Below are positions 42,982 through 51,062 of a stretch of 64,000 nucleotides of DNA, one piece after another. Within the stretch, counting starts at the first letter, position 1. Each line of letters begins with the position of its first letter. A program made the position numbers and the translations under genes. The DNA is from Salegentibacter sp. (GTDB lineage Bacteria > Bacteroidota > Bacteroidia > Flavobacteriales > Flavobacteriaceae). The notes under the pieces are model-generated. The model was not told where the DNA came from and ran no database searches. It saw only the letters and a program-made list of their open reading frames with translations. The stretch is from NCBI GenBank assembly GCA_017795085.1, contig CP051246.1:3908514-3972513 (forward strand). The letters are read 5' to 3'.

Positions 42982-43880
42982 GAGATAAATTTTACGCCTA
43001 TATCGAGCAATTGCAAGATAAAATCACTTTAAAACTGGAAGAAATTGACGGCAAGGCTAAATTTCAGGAGGATTTATGGAAACGCGAAGAAGGCGGTGGC
43101 GGCCGAACGCGCGTGATTGAAAATGGGAATATTTTTGAAAAAGGTGGGGTAAATATTTCGGCTGTTCACGGTCCTTTGGCGCCGGCTATGCAGCAATATT
43201 TTAATGTTAGTAATGTAGATTTTTTCGCCTGCGGCCTCAGCCTCGTACTTCACCCAGAAAATCCGATGGTGCCAACCGTACATGCCAATTGGCGGTATTT
43301 TGAAATGTACGATAAGCAGGGAAATACCGTAGACCAGTGGTTTGGTGGCGGCCAGGATCTTACACCCTATTATTTATTTAAAGAAGATGCAGAACATTTT
43401 CATCGAATTTCAAAAACAGCTTGTGATAAACATTCGCTAGATTTTTATCCAAAATACAAGAGAAAATGCGATGACTATTTCTGGAATTCCCATAGAAATG
43501 AAGCCCGTGGCATTGGCGGATTGTTTTTTGATCATTTAAAGCCTGCTGAAAAAATGACCATAGAAAGCTGGTACGATTTCGTAACCGAAGTTGGTGACAG
43601 TTTTTTGGAAGCTTACGTACCCATTGTTGAAAAACGCAAAGATTTGGCCTATTCTGAAGAAAACAGAACCTGGCAGGAAATACGCCGTGGCCGGTATGTG
43701 GAATTCAATTTGGTTCACGATAAAGGAACACTTTTCGGCTTAAAAACCAACGGCCGGATTGAGAGTATTTTAATGAGTTTACCGCCCCACGTGCAATGGA
43801 TTTATGATCACCACCCCGAACCCGGAAGTGAAGAAGAAAGGTTGGTGAAGGTTTTGGAAGAACCGCGGGAGTGGGTATAG
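42978..43880 (+). CDS. hemF: Oxygen-dependent coproporphyrinogen III oxidase
   Basis: A 300-residue enzyme that uses O2 to decarboxylate two propionates of coproporphyrinogen III. Clear HemF blocks are GGGGRTRVIENGNIFEKGGVN, the HANWRYFE His, WFGGGQDLTPYY, EARGIGGLFFDH and RGRYVEFNLVHDKGT with GRIESILMSLPP. It implies aerobic heme synthesis; no HemN is in the window. It overlaps the preceding DUF gene by 4 bp. Confidence 0.97.
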   Translation: MRDKFYAYIEQLQDKITLKLEEIDGKAKFQEDLWKREEGGGGRTRVIENGNIFEKGGVNISAVHGPLAPAMQQYFNVSNVDFFACGLSLVLHPENPMVPTVHANWRYFEMYDKQGNTVDQWFGGGQDLTPYYLFKEDAEHFHRISKTACDKHSLDFYPKYKRKCDDYFWNSHRNEARGIGGLFFDHLKPAEKMTIESWYDFVTEVGDSFLEAYVPIVEKRKDLAYSEENRTWQEIRRGRYVEFNLVHDKGTLFGLKTNGRIESILMSLPPHVQWIYDHHPEPGSEEERLVKVLEEPREWV

Positions 43881-43925
43881 GAGTTTTAAGCCAAAAGCAT
43901 TAAATTTAAAGTTTTTCCTTTATTT

Positions 43926-44284
43926 ATGGTAGATTATAAGAATTATAAAGTTTGGCAAAAATCTCATCTTTTGGTACTGGATATTTATCAAGTCACAAAG
44001 AAATTACCTTCTGAAGAAAAGTTTAATTTAGTTTCCCAATTAAACAGAGCCGCACTCTCTATTCCAACTAATATTGCAGAAGGTTGCGAAAGGGAAACTC
44101 AAAAGGAATTTTTAAGATTTTTATACATTTCTTCTGAGTCAGCCTTTGAATTAGAATATTTATTTTTTGTTTCAACTGAATTAAAATTTATAGACCTGAA
44201 TACTTCAAAAAAACTTTCAGGAGAAATCAGTGAAATCAAAAAATGTTATTCTCTCTAATAAAGAAAATTAAAACCACACTTTAA
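43926..44284 (+). pseudogene. Four-helix bundle protein (S23/Avd-like) with a frame break near its 3' end
   Basis: The first frame (43926-44258, 110 residues) encodes KNYKVWQKSHLLVLDIYQVT, the Ser-Ile-Pro-x-NIAEG motif (ALSIPTNIAEGCER) and the FLRFLYISSESAFELEY helix of the 23S rRNA intervening-sequence protein family, related to the accessory protein Avd. It stops right after SEIKKCYSL. Skipping back one base at the A6 run 44238-44243 opens a second frame to 44284 that ends KKMLFSLIKKIKTTL, the usual family ending. So one A is missing, or the run causes slippage. The function of free-standing members is unknown; it sits between hemF and hemB. Confidence 0.78.
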
Positions 44285-44314
44285 GCTTAGCGCTTAATAC
44301 TTAAAACTAAAAAT

Positions 44315-45307
44315 ATGTACCCACTAAATAGAAACCGAAGATTACGCACCAACGAAGCTATTCGTAGCCTGGTAAGAGAAACAAATATAAGTCCGCAGGA
44401 TTTTATGTTTCCTATGTTTATTACTGAAGGAAAAGGTGTAAAAACCGAAGTTCCTTCTATGCCGGGAATTTACCGGCAATCAATTGATGGTACGGTAAAA
44501 GAAGTTAAAGAATTATGGAGTTTAGGCATAAAGGCCGTGAACCTATATGTAAAAATCAGCGATCATTTAAAAGATAATACCGGAAAAGAGGCCTGGAACA
44601 AAGACGGGTTAATGCAGCAAGCCATTAAAGCCATTAAAGATGCCGTACCGGAAATGGTGGTAATGCCCGATGTGGCACTAGATCCATATTCCATTTACGG
44701 ACATGATGGCATAATTGAAAACGGAGAAATTTTAAACGATCCAACGGTAGATGCACTTACCAAAATGAGTATTAGCCACGCCCGGGCCGGAGCAGACTTT
44801 GTGGCTCCAAGCGATATGATGGATGGTAGGATTTTAGCCATAAGAAACGGACTGGAAGAAAACGGTTTTCATAATGTGGGAATCATGAGCTATAGTGCTA
44901 AATATGCTTCGGCATTTTATGGCCCTTTTCGTGATGCCTTAGATTCTGCCCCAAAAGATACTAGAGTAAAAATTCCTAAAGACAAGAAAACATACCAAAT
45001 GGATTTTTCCAACCGTATTGAAGCCATAAAAGAAGCCATACAAGATGTAGAAGAAGGAGCAGACATTGTGATGATAAAACCGGGGTTGTGCTATTTAGAC
45101 ATTGTACGTGAAGTAAAAAATGTGGTAAATGTGCCCGTGGCAGTTTATCAGGTTTCAGGAGAATATGCAATGATTAAAGCTGCTTCTGAAAAAGGTTGGT
45201 TAGATCAGGATGCCGTTATTTTAGAACAGTTAACTGCCATTAAAAGGGCCGGTGCCAGTATTATTTCTACCTATTTTGCAAAAGAAGCTGCAAAACTTCT
45301 CGGTTAG
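44315..45307 (+). CDS. hemB: Delta-aminolevulinic acid dehydratase (porphobilinogen synthase)
   Basis: A 330-residue enzyme that condenses two 5-aminolevulinates. The Schiff-base lysine is in MIKPGLCYLD and the second lysine in APSDMMDGRI...FYGPFRDA. The segment MPDVALDPYSIYGHDGI lacks the three cysteines that bind catalytic zinc in other lineages and has Asp in their place, so this is a magnesium-type, zinc-independent enzyme. It follows the S23-like gene by 30 bp from the extended stop. Confidence 0.97.
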   Translation: MYPLNRNRRLRTNEAIRSLVRETNISPQDFMFPMFITEGKGVKTEVPSMPGIYRQSIDGTVKEVKELWSLGIKAVNLYVKISDHLKDNTGKEAWNKDGLMQQAIKAIKDAVPEMVVMPDVALDPYSIYGHDGIIENGEILNDPTVDALTKMSISHARAGADFVAPSDMMDGRILAIRNGLEENGFHNVGIMSYSAKYASAFYGPFRDALDSAPKDTRVKIPKDKKTYQMDFSNRIEAIKEAIQDVEEGADIVMIKPGLCYLDIVREVKNVVNVPVAVYQVSGEYAMIKAASEKGWLDQDAVILEQLTAIKRAGASIISTYFAKEAAKLLG

Positions 45308-45347
45308 GCGCGTTTTTTGATAGTCTTTTTCAGATTTTTTAATTAAA

Positions 45348-45698
45348 ATGAAAACCTTTCCTACAGATTTTTCTTTTAAGTTATTGTTGAGCATAGCGGT
45401 GTTTAGCCTGTTTTCACAGGCTATAATTGCTTTTCCGGTTTCTGAGAAGAATTATCAACAAAGAGAAACCCTTAAAGAGTCTTTCCCGGTTAAGACTGTT
45501 TTTATTGAAGAAGTCTCCTCAAACCTCAGCTGGCTTACCGAAAATGAAAATGATGCTTTTCCATTTTATTATGCTGGCTTTGGAACTATTGGTTTCAAAA
45601 ATTTCAAAGCCTTAACCTCAGGCAATTTTTATCTTTTTTTTCAGGATAAAAAACTGCTTTTAAAACATAATATTTTCCCTTTCCACTTTTTTTGGTGA
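45348..45698 (+). CDS. Hypothetical secreted protein, 116 residues
   Basis: I do not recognise it. It has a signal peptide (FKLLLSIAVFSLFSQAIIAF, about 9-29) and an aromatic-rich mature part (FPFYYAGFGTIGF, FYLFFQDKK, FPFHFFW). It lies 40 bp after hemB on the same strand and may be part of the operon's end. No cysteine is left in the mature part. Translation is plausible but unproven. Confidence 0.5.
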   Translation: MKTFPTDFSFKLLLSIAVFSLFSQAIIAFPVSEKNYQQRETLKESFPVKTVFIEEVSSNLSWLTENENDAFPFYYAGFGTIGFKNFKALTSGNFYLFFQDKKLLLKHNIFPFHFFW

Positions 45699-45775
45699 AG
45701 CCTTGAAATACCCAAGCAATTTTAGGCGATACATTTTATCGCCAATTTAATTATTCACCAAAATTTTTAAAAAAA

Positions 45776-46240
45776 ATGGATACCACATCAACCCTTATGG
45801 GGCTTGGCCTGCTACTTGTGTTTGTAGGCCCGATTTTCTTATTGATTATTCAACAAAACCGAAAAGAAAAAAAGAGAAAATCAGCTTTTCAGAAAATTAG
45901 TAATCAGGTAAAAATTCAACCGTCAATCACCGATTTTTCAGCCTCACTTTTATTGGGACTGGATCAAAAATCGAAAAAACTGCTGGTGATAGAACCTGAG
46001 AATAATATGCAATTCCAGCTGATAGATCTGCAGGAATTCAAATCGAGCGAAGTTAATGCAAGGGAAATTCCCGGAAAGCAAGGAAAATTAAACCACATTA
46101 GCCTGACTTTATTGGGAAAAAACGGCAACGGTAAAATTTCAGAAATCATTTTTTACGATGAAGACGATACTATAAACAACGATGCTGAAAGCCAATTAAT
46201 GCTCGCCAAAAAATGGCAGAACCTTCTAAAAATCGCTTAA
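45776..46240 (+). CDS. Hypothetical membrane-anchored protein, 154 residues
   Basis: Not recognised. One TM helix (about 8-27, MGLGLLLVFVGPIFLLIIQQ) is followed by a basic juxtamembrane stretch (NRKEKKRKSAFQK) and a soluble domain of about 110 residues predicted to be beta-rich (KLLVIEPENNMQFQLIDL, ISLTLLGKNGNGKISEIIFYD). The basic stretch suggests the domain is cytoplasmic. A strong terminator 10 bp after its stop makes it the last gene of the hem-direction unit. Confidence 0.62.
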   Translation: MDTTSTLMGLGLLLVFVGPIFLLIIQQNRKEKKRKSAFQKISNQVKIQPSITDFSASLLLGLDQKSKKLLVIEPENNMQFQLIDLQEFKSSEVNAREIPGKQGKLNHISLTLLGKNGNGKISEIIFYDEDDTINNDAESQLMLAKKWQNLLKIA

Positions 46241-46249
46241 AACAAACCT

Positions 46250-46289
46250 ATAAAGAAGGGGAACGCTAAACCCGTTCTCCCTTCTTTAT
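46250..46289 (+). terminator. Rho-independent terminator at the end of the hem operon
   Basis: A 16-bp stem (ATAAAGAAGGG-GAACG against CGTTC-TCCCTTCTTTAT, one bulge) with a 7-base loop. TATCTTTG for the next gene follows at 46292-46299. Confidence 0.75.
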
Positions 46290-46357
46290 AATATCTTTGT
46301 ATGTTTTTCAGGTAAATATCCCTAAATTAGTTGTACGAAACAACCGTTAAACCAATT

Positions 46358-47488
46358 ATGGGATTACTCGTTTTATACGCCCTTTTATCCATTTTTTTTT
46401 CATTTATGTGTTCAATTTTAGAAGCAGCTTTATTAAGCTTTACGCCTTCTTACATAAAAATAAAAAAAAAGGAAGGAATGGGTTATGCCAATACCTTAGC
46501 CAAATTTAAAAAAGATATAGACCGCCCCTTAATTGCTATTTTAACTGTAAATACTATTGCCCATACCGTTGGAGCAATTCTGGTGGGTGTACAGGCTGAA
46601 AAAGCTTTTGGTGACGGCGGAAATGCTGTTGGAATTGTCTCTGCAGTAATGACAATTGCCATTCTTGTCCTTTCTGAAATTATTCCTAAAACCATTGGTG
46701 CCACTTACTGGCAAAGTTTAGGAAATTTCACGGCCAAATCCTTAAGGTTTATGATTTTCCCATTGAAATATACCGGAATTTTATGGCTGATGATGCTTAC
46801 TACCAAACTTATTGGCAAATCGGCACATGTAAGTACGATGAGCCGGGAAGAATTTGCCGCTATTGCTGATGCTGCGGAAGAAGAAGGCGTTTTTGAAGAA
46901 AGTGAAACTACCGTAATCAAAAATCTGTTGATATTCAAATCGGTTGAAGCTAAAGATGTCATGACCCCATTTTCAGTAGCTATTATTGAAAGTGAAGATA
47001 CTTCTATTGAAGATTTTCATAGAAGCCATAGAAATTTAAAGTTTTCCAGAATTCCGGTTTATAAAGATAAGTCTAACAATATTACCGGCTTTATCCTGAA
47101 AGACGATGTCTTGGAAGAAATGATTGATGATAAAGGCCCCGAACCTTTAAAAAACTTAAGAAGAGATGTATTTATGACCCCGTCTCACACCCCAATTCCC
47201 GAGCTTTTTGAAACCTTTGTCCAAAAAAGGGAACACATCACCATGGTGGTAGATGAATATGGCAACACCGTTGGCCTGGTAACCATGGAAGATATTATCG
47301 AAACCCTGTTAGGCCTTGAAATAATGGATGAGAGCGACAGCATAGAAGATATGCAACTTCTAGCTCGTAAAAACTGGGAACGTCGCGCAAAACGCCTGGG
47401 ACTTATTCAACAAAAAAACAATGAAGAGCAACAAACCGAACCTATTGAAAACCCACCTAAAAACTCCGTTAGGGATAAGCGAGATTAG
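46358..47488 (+). CDS. CNNM/CorC-type membrane protein (hemolysin family)
   Basis: A protein of 376 residues from the ATG at 46358; the frame opens with TTG at 46331, but the DUF21/CNNM domain normally starts at MGLLVLYALLSIFF. The DUF21 transmembrane domain (1-180, with SILEAALLSFTPSYI and SEIIPKTIGATYW) is followed by a CBS pair (about 195-320; DVMTPFSVAIIESED, SRIPVYKDKSNNITGFI, MVVDEYGNTVGLVTMEDIIETLLG). The family acts in Mg2+/Co2+ efflux. The C-terminal transporter-associated domain is reduced to a charged tail. TATCTTTG at 46292-46299 is its probable -7 element. Confidence 0.88.
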   Translation: MGLLVLYALLSIFFSFMCSILEAALLSFTPSYIKIKKKEGMGYANTLAKFKKDIDRPLIAILTVNTIAHTVGAILVGVQAEKAFGDGGNAVGIVSAVMTIAILVLSEIIPKTIGATYWQSLGNFTAKSLRFMIFPLKYTGILWLMMLTTKLIGKSAHVSTMSREEFAAIADAAEEEGVFEESETTVIKNLLIFKSVEAKDVMTPFSVAIIESEDTSIEDFHRSHRNLKFSRIPVYKDKSNNITGFILKDDVLEEMIDDKGPEPLKNLRRDVFMTPSHTPIPELFETFVQKREHITMVVDEYGNTVGLVTMEDIIETLLGLEIMDESDSIEDMQLLARKNWERRAKRLGLIQQKNNEEQQTEPIENPPKNSVRDKRD

Positions 47489-47921
47489 CGGTTCAGAATT
47501 AGGAATTTCCTCTATAAAAATATTAGAAGAAAGTGAGTCCGCAGAAATATCAAAAACTCCTCCCGATTTTCTAAAACCGGCTGTAGAACAACTTCAGGCG
47601 TATTTTTCAGGAGAAATAAAAGACTTTAATTTAAAGCTTCAGCCGCAGGGCACCGAATTTCAGCAAAAAGTTTGGCGGGAACTTCAAAATATTCCCTTCG
47701 GAAGAACCATGTCTTACCTTGATCTGGCTAAAAAACTCGGCGATGCAAAAGCCATTCGGGCAGTAGCGGCGGCAAATGGTAAAAATCCGCTTTGGATTGT
47801 CGTTCCCTGCCACCGTGTAATTGGCAGCAAGGGTGAACTTACCGGTTATGCCGGTGGCTTGCATCGAAAAAAATGGTTGTTGGAACACGAAGGAGCAATA
47901 AAACAGATTAGTCTTTTTTAA
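47421..47921 (+). CDS. ogt: Methylated-DNA-[protein]-cysteine S-methyltransferase
   Basis: It repairs O6-alkylguanine by taking the alkyl group onto its own cysteine. The 166-residue protein has the ribonuclease-like N-terminal domain and the catalytic domain: FQQKVWRELQNIPFGRTMSY with helix-turn-helix, and VVPCHRVIGS with the acceptor Cys in PCHRV. With the ATG at 47421 it overlaps the CNNM gene by 68 bp; a TTG at 47445 gives MKTHLKTPLGISEISG, which fits the family better and still overlaps by 44 bp. Either way translation is coupled. Confidence 0.92.
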   Translation: MKSNKPNLLKTHLKTPLGISEISGSELGISSIKILEESESAEISKTPPDFLKPAVEQLQAYFSGEIKDFNLKLQPQGTEFQQKVWRELQNIPFGRTMSYLDLAKKLGDAKAIRAVAAANGKNPLWIVVPCHRVIGSKGELTGYAGGLHRKKWLLEHEGAIKQISLF

Positions 47922-47958
47922 AAAATGCCTAATTTTAGGAGAAATCTAAATTTTCCCA

Positions 47959-49104
47959 ATGACATTATTTCGTAAAATCCTGGGCAGCATCTTAATACTT
48001 GTGCTGGTTTTTATTGCTTTCCTCTATATTTTTAATTACGAGTATATTCTAAAGGGCCTAAGTGTAACCTATCTGAAAGGTTATTCAACCGCCTATATCG
48101 ACGATTACCCCTATTTTGATAATCGGGTAATTCAAGGCTCTAATAATCCGCAAGCCTGGCCAAAACACCCTGATTTTCATCAGGAAGAATCACAAAGCCT
48201 GGCCAGTTTTAATCAAAAAATGGAAACCACGGGTTTTCTGGTTATAAAGGATAATCAAATTTGGTTTGAAAAATATTATCGCAACTACACTGCCGATTCG
48301 CTTACCAATTCCTTTTCTATGGCAAAAAGCATGGTAAGTGCAATGCTGGGAAAAGCCATTAAAGATGGATATATCAAAAACCTGGAACAACCCGTAAGCG
48401 ACTTCTTTCCGCAGTTTGATTCATCTTTAAGCGTAGGCGATTTATCCAGTATGGCTTCTGGTTTAAACTGGAATGAAAATTATTATAATCCCTTCGGAAT
48501 GACTGCCCGGGCTTATTACGATAATAATATTAGGAAGTTATTGCTTAATTTAGATGTAACCGAAGAACCCGGTAAAGAATTTAAATACCTCAGTGGAAAT
48601 ACGCAATTATTGGCTATGGTTTTGGAAAAAGCTACCGGTCAAAATCTTTCCAATTATTTAAGTAAAAACTTCTGGAAGCCTTTGGGTACTGAGAAATACG
48701 CACTATGGCAGTTAGATAGTAAAGAGAGCGGAATGGAAAAAGCCTATTGTTGTATTTCTTCCAACGCCAGGGATTTTGCACGTTTCGGTAAATTATATAA
48801 AGATTACGGAGAATGGAATGGAAAAAAGCTACTCGATTCGGCATTTGTGGTAAAATCAGTACAACCGCGTTTTAAGGAGAGTCCGCAATACGGATATGGG
48901 TGGTGGCTAAGTAGTTATAAAAACAAAAAGATTTTTTATATGCGTGGTGTTTTAGGGCAGTATGTAATTGTAATTCCTGAAGATGACCTTATTATTGTAC
49001 GGCTGGGCCGAAAATTCAATCGGGCAAAAAATGACGAAAAACACGCTAAAGATTTTTATCGCTATATTGATGAAACCTATAAAATGCTGAATAATGCTAC
49101 ATAA
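47959..49104 (+). CDS. Serine hydrolase, beta-lactamase class C/esterase family
   Basis: A 381-residue protein with one N-terminal TM segment (about 9-30), so the domain is outside the cytoplasm. The catalytic S-x2-K is in NSFSMAKSMVSA, the second motif in KYLSGNTQLLAMVLEK (Y-x-GN form), and the third near GYGWWLSS. Such enzymes range from DD-peptidases to esterases; the fold alone does not give the substrate. It overlaps the exonuclease gene by 11 bp. Confidence 0.85.
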   Translation: MTLFRKILGSILILVLVFIAFLYIFNYEYILKGLSVTYLKGYSTAYIDDYPYFDNRVIQGSNNPQAWPKHPDFHQEESQSLASFNQKMETTGFLVIKDNQIWFEKYYRNYTADSLTNSFSMAKSMVSAMLGKAIKDGYIKNLEQPVSDFFPQFDSSLSVGDLSSMASGLNWNENYYNPFGMTARAYYDNNIRKLLLNLDVTEEPGKEFKYLSGNTQLLAMVLEKATGQNLSNYLSKNFWKPLGTEKYALWQLDSKESGMEKAYCCISSNARDFARFGKLYKDYGEWNGKKLLDSAFVVKSVQPRFKESPQYGYGWWLSSYKNKKIFYMRGVLGQYVIVIPEDDLIIVRLGRKFNRAKNDEKHAKDFYRYIDETYKMLNNAT

Positions 49105-49807
49105 TTTACAACTTGAAAACATCCTTTTTCTCGATATTGAAACTGTTCCTGAAGTAGCTTCTTTTAATGAGATTTCTGAAGAAAAACAAGGTTTATGGGA
49201 TGAGAAAACCCAATATCAGCGGAAAGGAGAATATACCCCTGAAGAATTTTACGAACGAGCGGGAATTTGGGCCGAGTTTGGTAAAATCGTTTGTATTTCG
49301 GTAGGTTTTTTCAGTTTTTCAGGAGACAAAAGAAATTTCAGGTTAACCTCTTTTGGCGGCGATGAGATAGCATTACTTCAAAAATTTTCCGATTTACTCA
49401 ACAATCATTTCAATCAGGTCCAGCATCTGCTTTGCGCGCATAATGGGAAAGAATTCGATTTTCCGTTTATAGCGCGTAGAATGCTGATTCATAATATTTC
49501 GCTTCCGGAAAAATTAAACCTTTTTGGCAAAAAACCATGGGAAGTTCCGCATCTTGATACGCTTGAACTTTGGAAATTTGGTGATTATAAACATTTTACA
49601 TCCTTACGCCTGCTAACAAACATTTTAGGCATCCCCTCACCTAAAGATGATATTAGTGGCAAAGATGTGTGTAAAGCTTACTATGAGGAAAATAATCCTG
49701 CCCGAATTATAAAATATTGTGAAAAAGACGTAATTGCCATTGCACAAATCATCTTGAGATTAAGGCAAGAAAAACTGCTTGAGCCTTCTGAAATCACCAC
49801 GGTTTAA
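49094..49807 (+). CDS. Predicted 3'-5' exonuclease (PolB-like, DEDDy)
   Basis: A 237-residue RNase-H-fold nuclease. ExoI is FLDIETVPE, ExoII is LLCAHNGKEFDFPFIARRM and ExoIII is KYCEKDVIAIAQI, together the Asp/Glu/Asp/Asp metal site of the PolB 3'-5' exonuclease-like family found alone in many bacteria. It probably acts on DNA or RNA ends; the pathway is unknown. It overlaps the serine hydrolase by 11 bp, with no obvious joint role. Confidence 0.87.
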   Translation: MLHNLQLENILFLDIETVPEVASFNEISEEKQGLWDEKTQYQRKGEYTPEEFYERAGIWAEFGKIVCISVGFFSFSGDKRNFRLTSFGGDEIALLQKFSDLLNNHFNQVQHLLCAHNGKEFDFPFIARRMLIHNISLPEKLNLFGKKPWEVPHLDTLELWKFGDYKHFTSLRLLTNILGIPSPKDDISGKDVCKAYYEENNPARIIKYCEKDVIAIAQIILRLRQEKLLEPSEITTV

Positions 49808-49939
49808 AACATAGTGGCAATCATATTCCGCTAAACTTCAGTTAAAAGCCCCTGCTATGTGGTTTAATAATTTGTACCTTTAAGATACTTCAGGATATAG
49901 AAATATCTGAAGGTTTTGCTAACCATAAAATCTTGTATT

Positions 49940-50305
49940 ATGTATTTATACGTTGAAATGTGGAATGTAACCCGTAAATGGATTAATCTTTCTAAAGAAG
50001 AACGCCGTGATGTAATGTCAAAAATGGAAAGCAGGATTAGCGACATGAAAAGCAAGGGCATTAATAATTTAGGCTGGACTCGCAACGAGGAACATACCCC
50101 CTATCGTAGCGATTATCGTTACCTTACTGTTTGGCAAATGCCGGATATTGATGCTGCAAAACAATTAGAAAAGAACTTAGAGGAAGCCAATTGGTATGAG
50201 TATTTCTCCCAGGCCAATTCCCGGGGAAAAATTATTTCCCGAGAAGAGGCTATGGATTTTCTCATCAATTTAGAGGAGACATCTACCTCGTTTCTTGATG
50301 CATAA
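49940..50305 (+). CDS. Hypothetical protein, 121 residues (possible DUF6616/dimeric-barrel type)
   Basis: The frame opens at 49916, but the ATG at 49940 begins with MYLYVEMWNVTRKWINLSKEERRDVM, a clean cytoplasmic start. The W-x(3)-W-x-x-LS-x-EER pattern and the later RYLTVWQMPDIDAAKQLEKNLEEANWYEYFSQ recall small ferredoxin-like dimeric barrels. I cannot assign a function. It is a single gene with a 130-bp leader. Confidence 0.68.
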   Translation: MYLYVEMWNVTRKWINLSKEERRDVMSKMESRISDMKSKGINNLGWTRNEEHTPYRSDYRYLTVWQMPDIDAAKQLEKNLEEANWYEYFSQANSRGKIISREEAMDFLINLEETSTSFLDA

Positions 50306-50310
50306 AATAG

Positions 50311-50396
50311 TGGCTGTTTAAAGGTTAAAGCGGTCATTAAACAGTCCATAAAGAGGACAACTTGATGGAAATATAAATTTTTGAACAGCCATTTTT
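50311..50396 (+). terminator. Compound hairpin between convergent genes
   Basis: TGGCTGTTTAA (50311) can pair with TTGAACAGCCA (50381-50391), which runs into TTTTTAT, a terminator for the plus strand. CTGTTTAA inside the first arm can instead pair with TTAAACAG (50337-50344). The two pairings exclude each other. Confidence 0.55.
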
Positions 50397-50402
50397 ATAG
50401 TT

Positions 50403-51059
50403 TTATAGCTGCATTTCAGGAATGCCGTCTTCAACTAGCAATTTTCCTTCCGTGGCTTCTTTAATTTCTTCAACGCTTACACCCGGAGCACGTTCTAAGA
50501 GTTTAAAACCCTCTTCTGTAACCTCAAGTACTGCCAGGTTGGTCACAATTTTGGTCACACATCCTACACCGGTTAAGGGCAAAGTACATTTTTTCAGCAA
50601 TTTCGATTTACCGGCTTTGTTGGTATGCATCATGGCAACGATAATATTTTCTGCGGAAGCCACTAAATCCATCGCGCCTCCCATGCCTTTTACCATTTTT
50701 CCGGGAATTTTCCAGTTGGCGATATCGCCGTTCTCAGCTACTTCCATAGCACCCAAAATAGTAAGGTCTACGTGCTTACCGCGAATCATCCCAAAACTCA
50801 AGGCCGAATCAAAAAAACTTGCTCCGGGCAAAGCTGTGATGGTTTGTTTACCTGCGTTAATTAAATCAGGATCTTCTTCACCTTCAAAAGGAAAGGGTCC
50901 CATTCCCAAGATCCCGTTTTCACTCTGAAATTCAACTTCTATATCATCGCGCACAAAATTGGCCACCAAAGTGGGAATACCAATCCCGAGGTTCACGTAA
51001 TACCCGTCTTTAACCTCTTTAGCGATACGCTGTGCTATTCCTTCTTTTCCTAAACTCAT
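50403..51059 (-). CDS. scoB: 3-oxoacid CoA-transferase subunit B
   Basis: A 218-residue subunit that forms, with ScoA, a transferase moving CoA from succinyl-CoA to acetoacetate or another 3-oxoacid. It carries VNLGIGIPTLVANFV and the catalytic-glutamate segment FQSENGILGMGPFP, where the Glu of SENG forms the glutamyl-CoA intermediate, then GGAMDLVA and CVTKIVTNLAV. It lies 3 bp after scoA. Typical length. Confidence 0.94.
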   Translation of the reverse strand: MSLGKEGIAQRIAKEVKDGYYVNLGIGIPTLVANFVRDDIEVEFQSENGILGMGPFPFEGEEDPDLINAGKQTITALPGASFFDSALSFGMIRGKHVDLTILGAMEVAENGDIANWKIPGKMVKGMGGAMDLVASAENIIVAMMHTNKAGKSKLLKKCTLPLTGVGCVTKIVTNLAVLEVTEEGFKLLERAPGVSVEEIKEATEGKLLVEDGIPEMQL

Positions 51060-51062
51060 CTT

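Noticed and set aside
43926..44284. Diversity-generating retroelement suggested by the Avd-like four-helix protein
   Set aside because: No reverse transcriptase, template repeat or variable-repeat target gene is present nearby; stand-alone S23 proteins are common.
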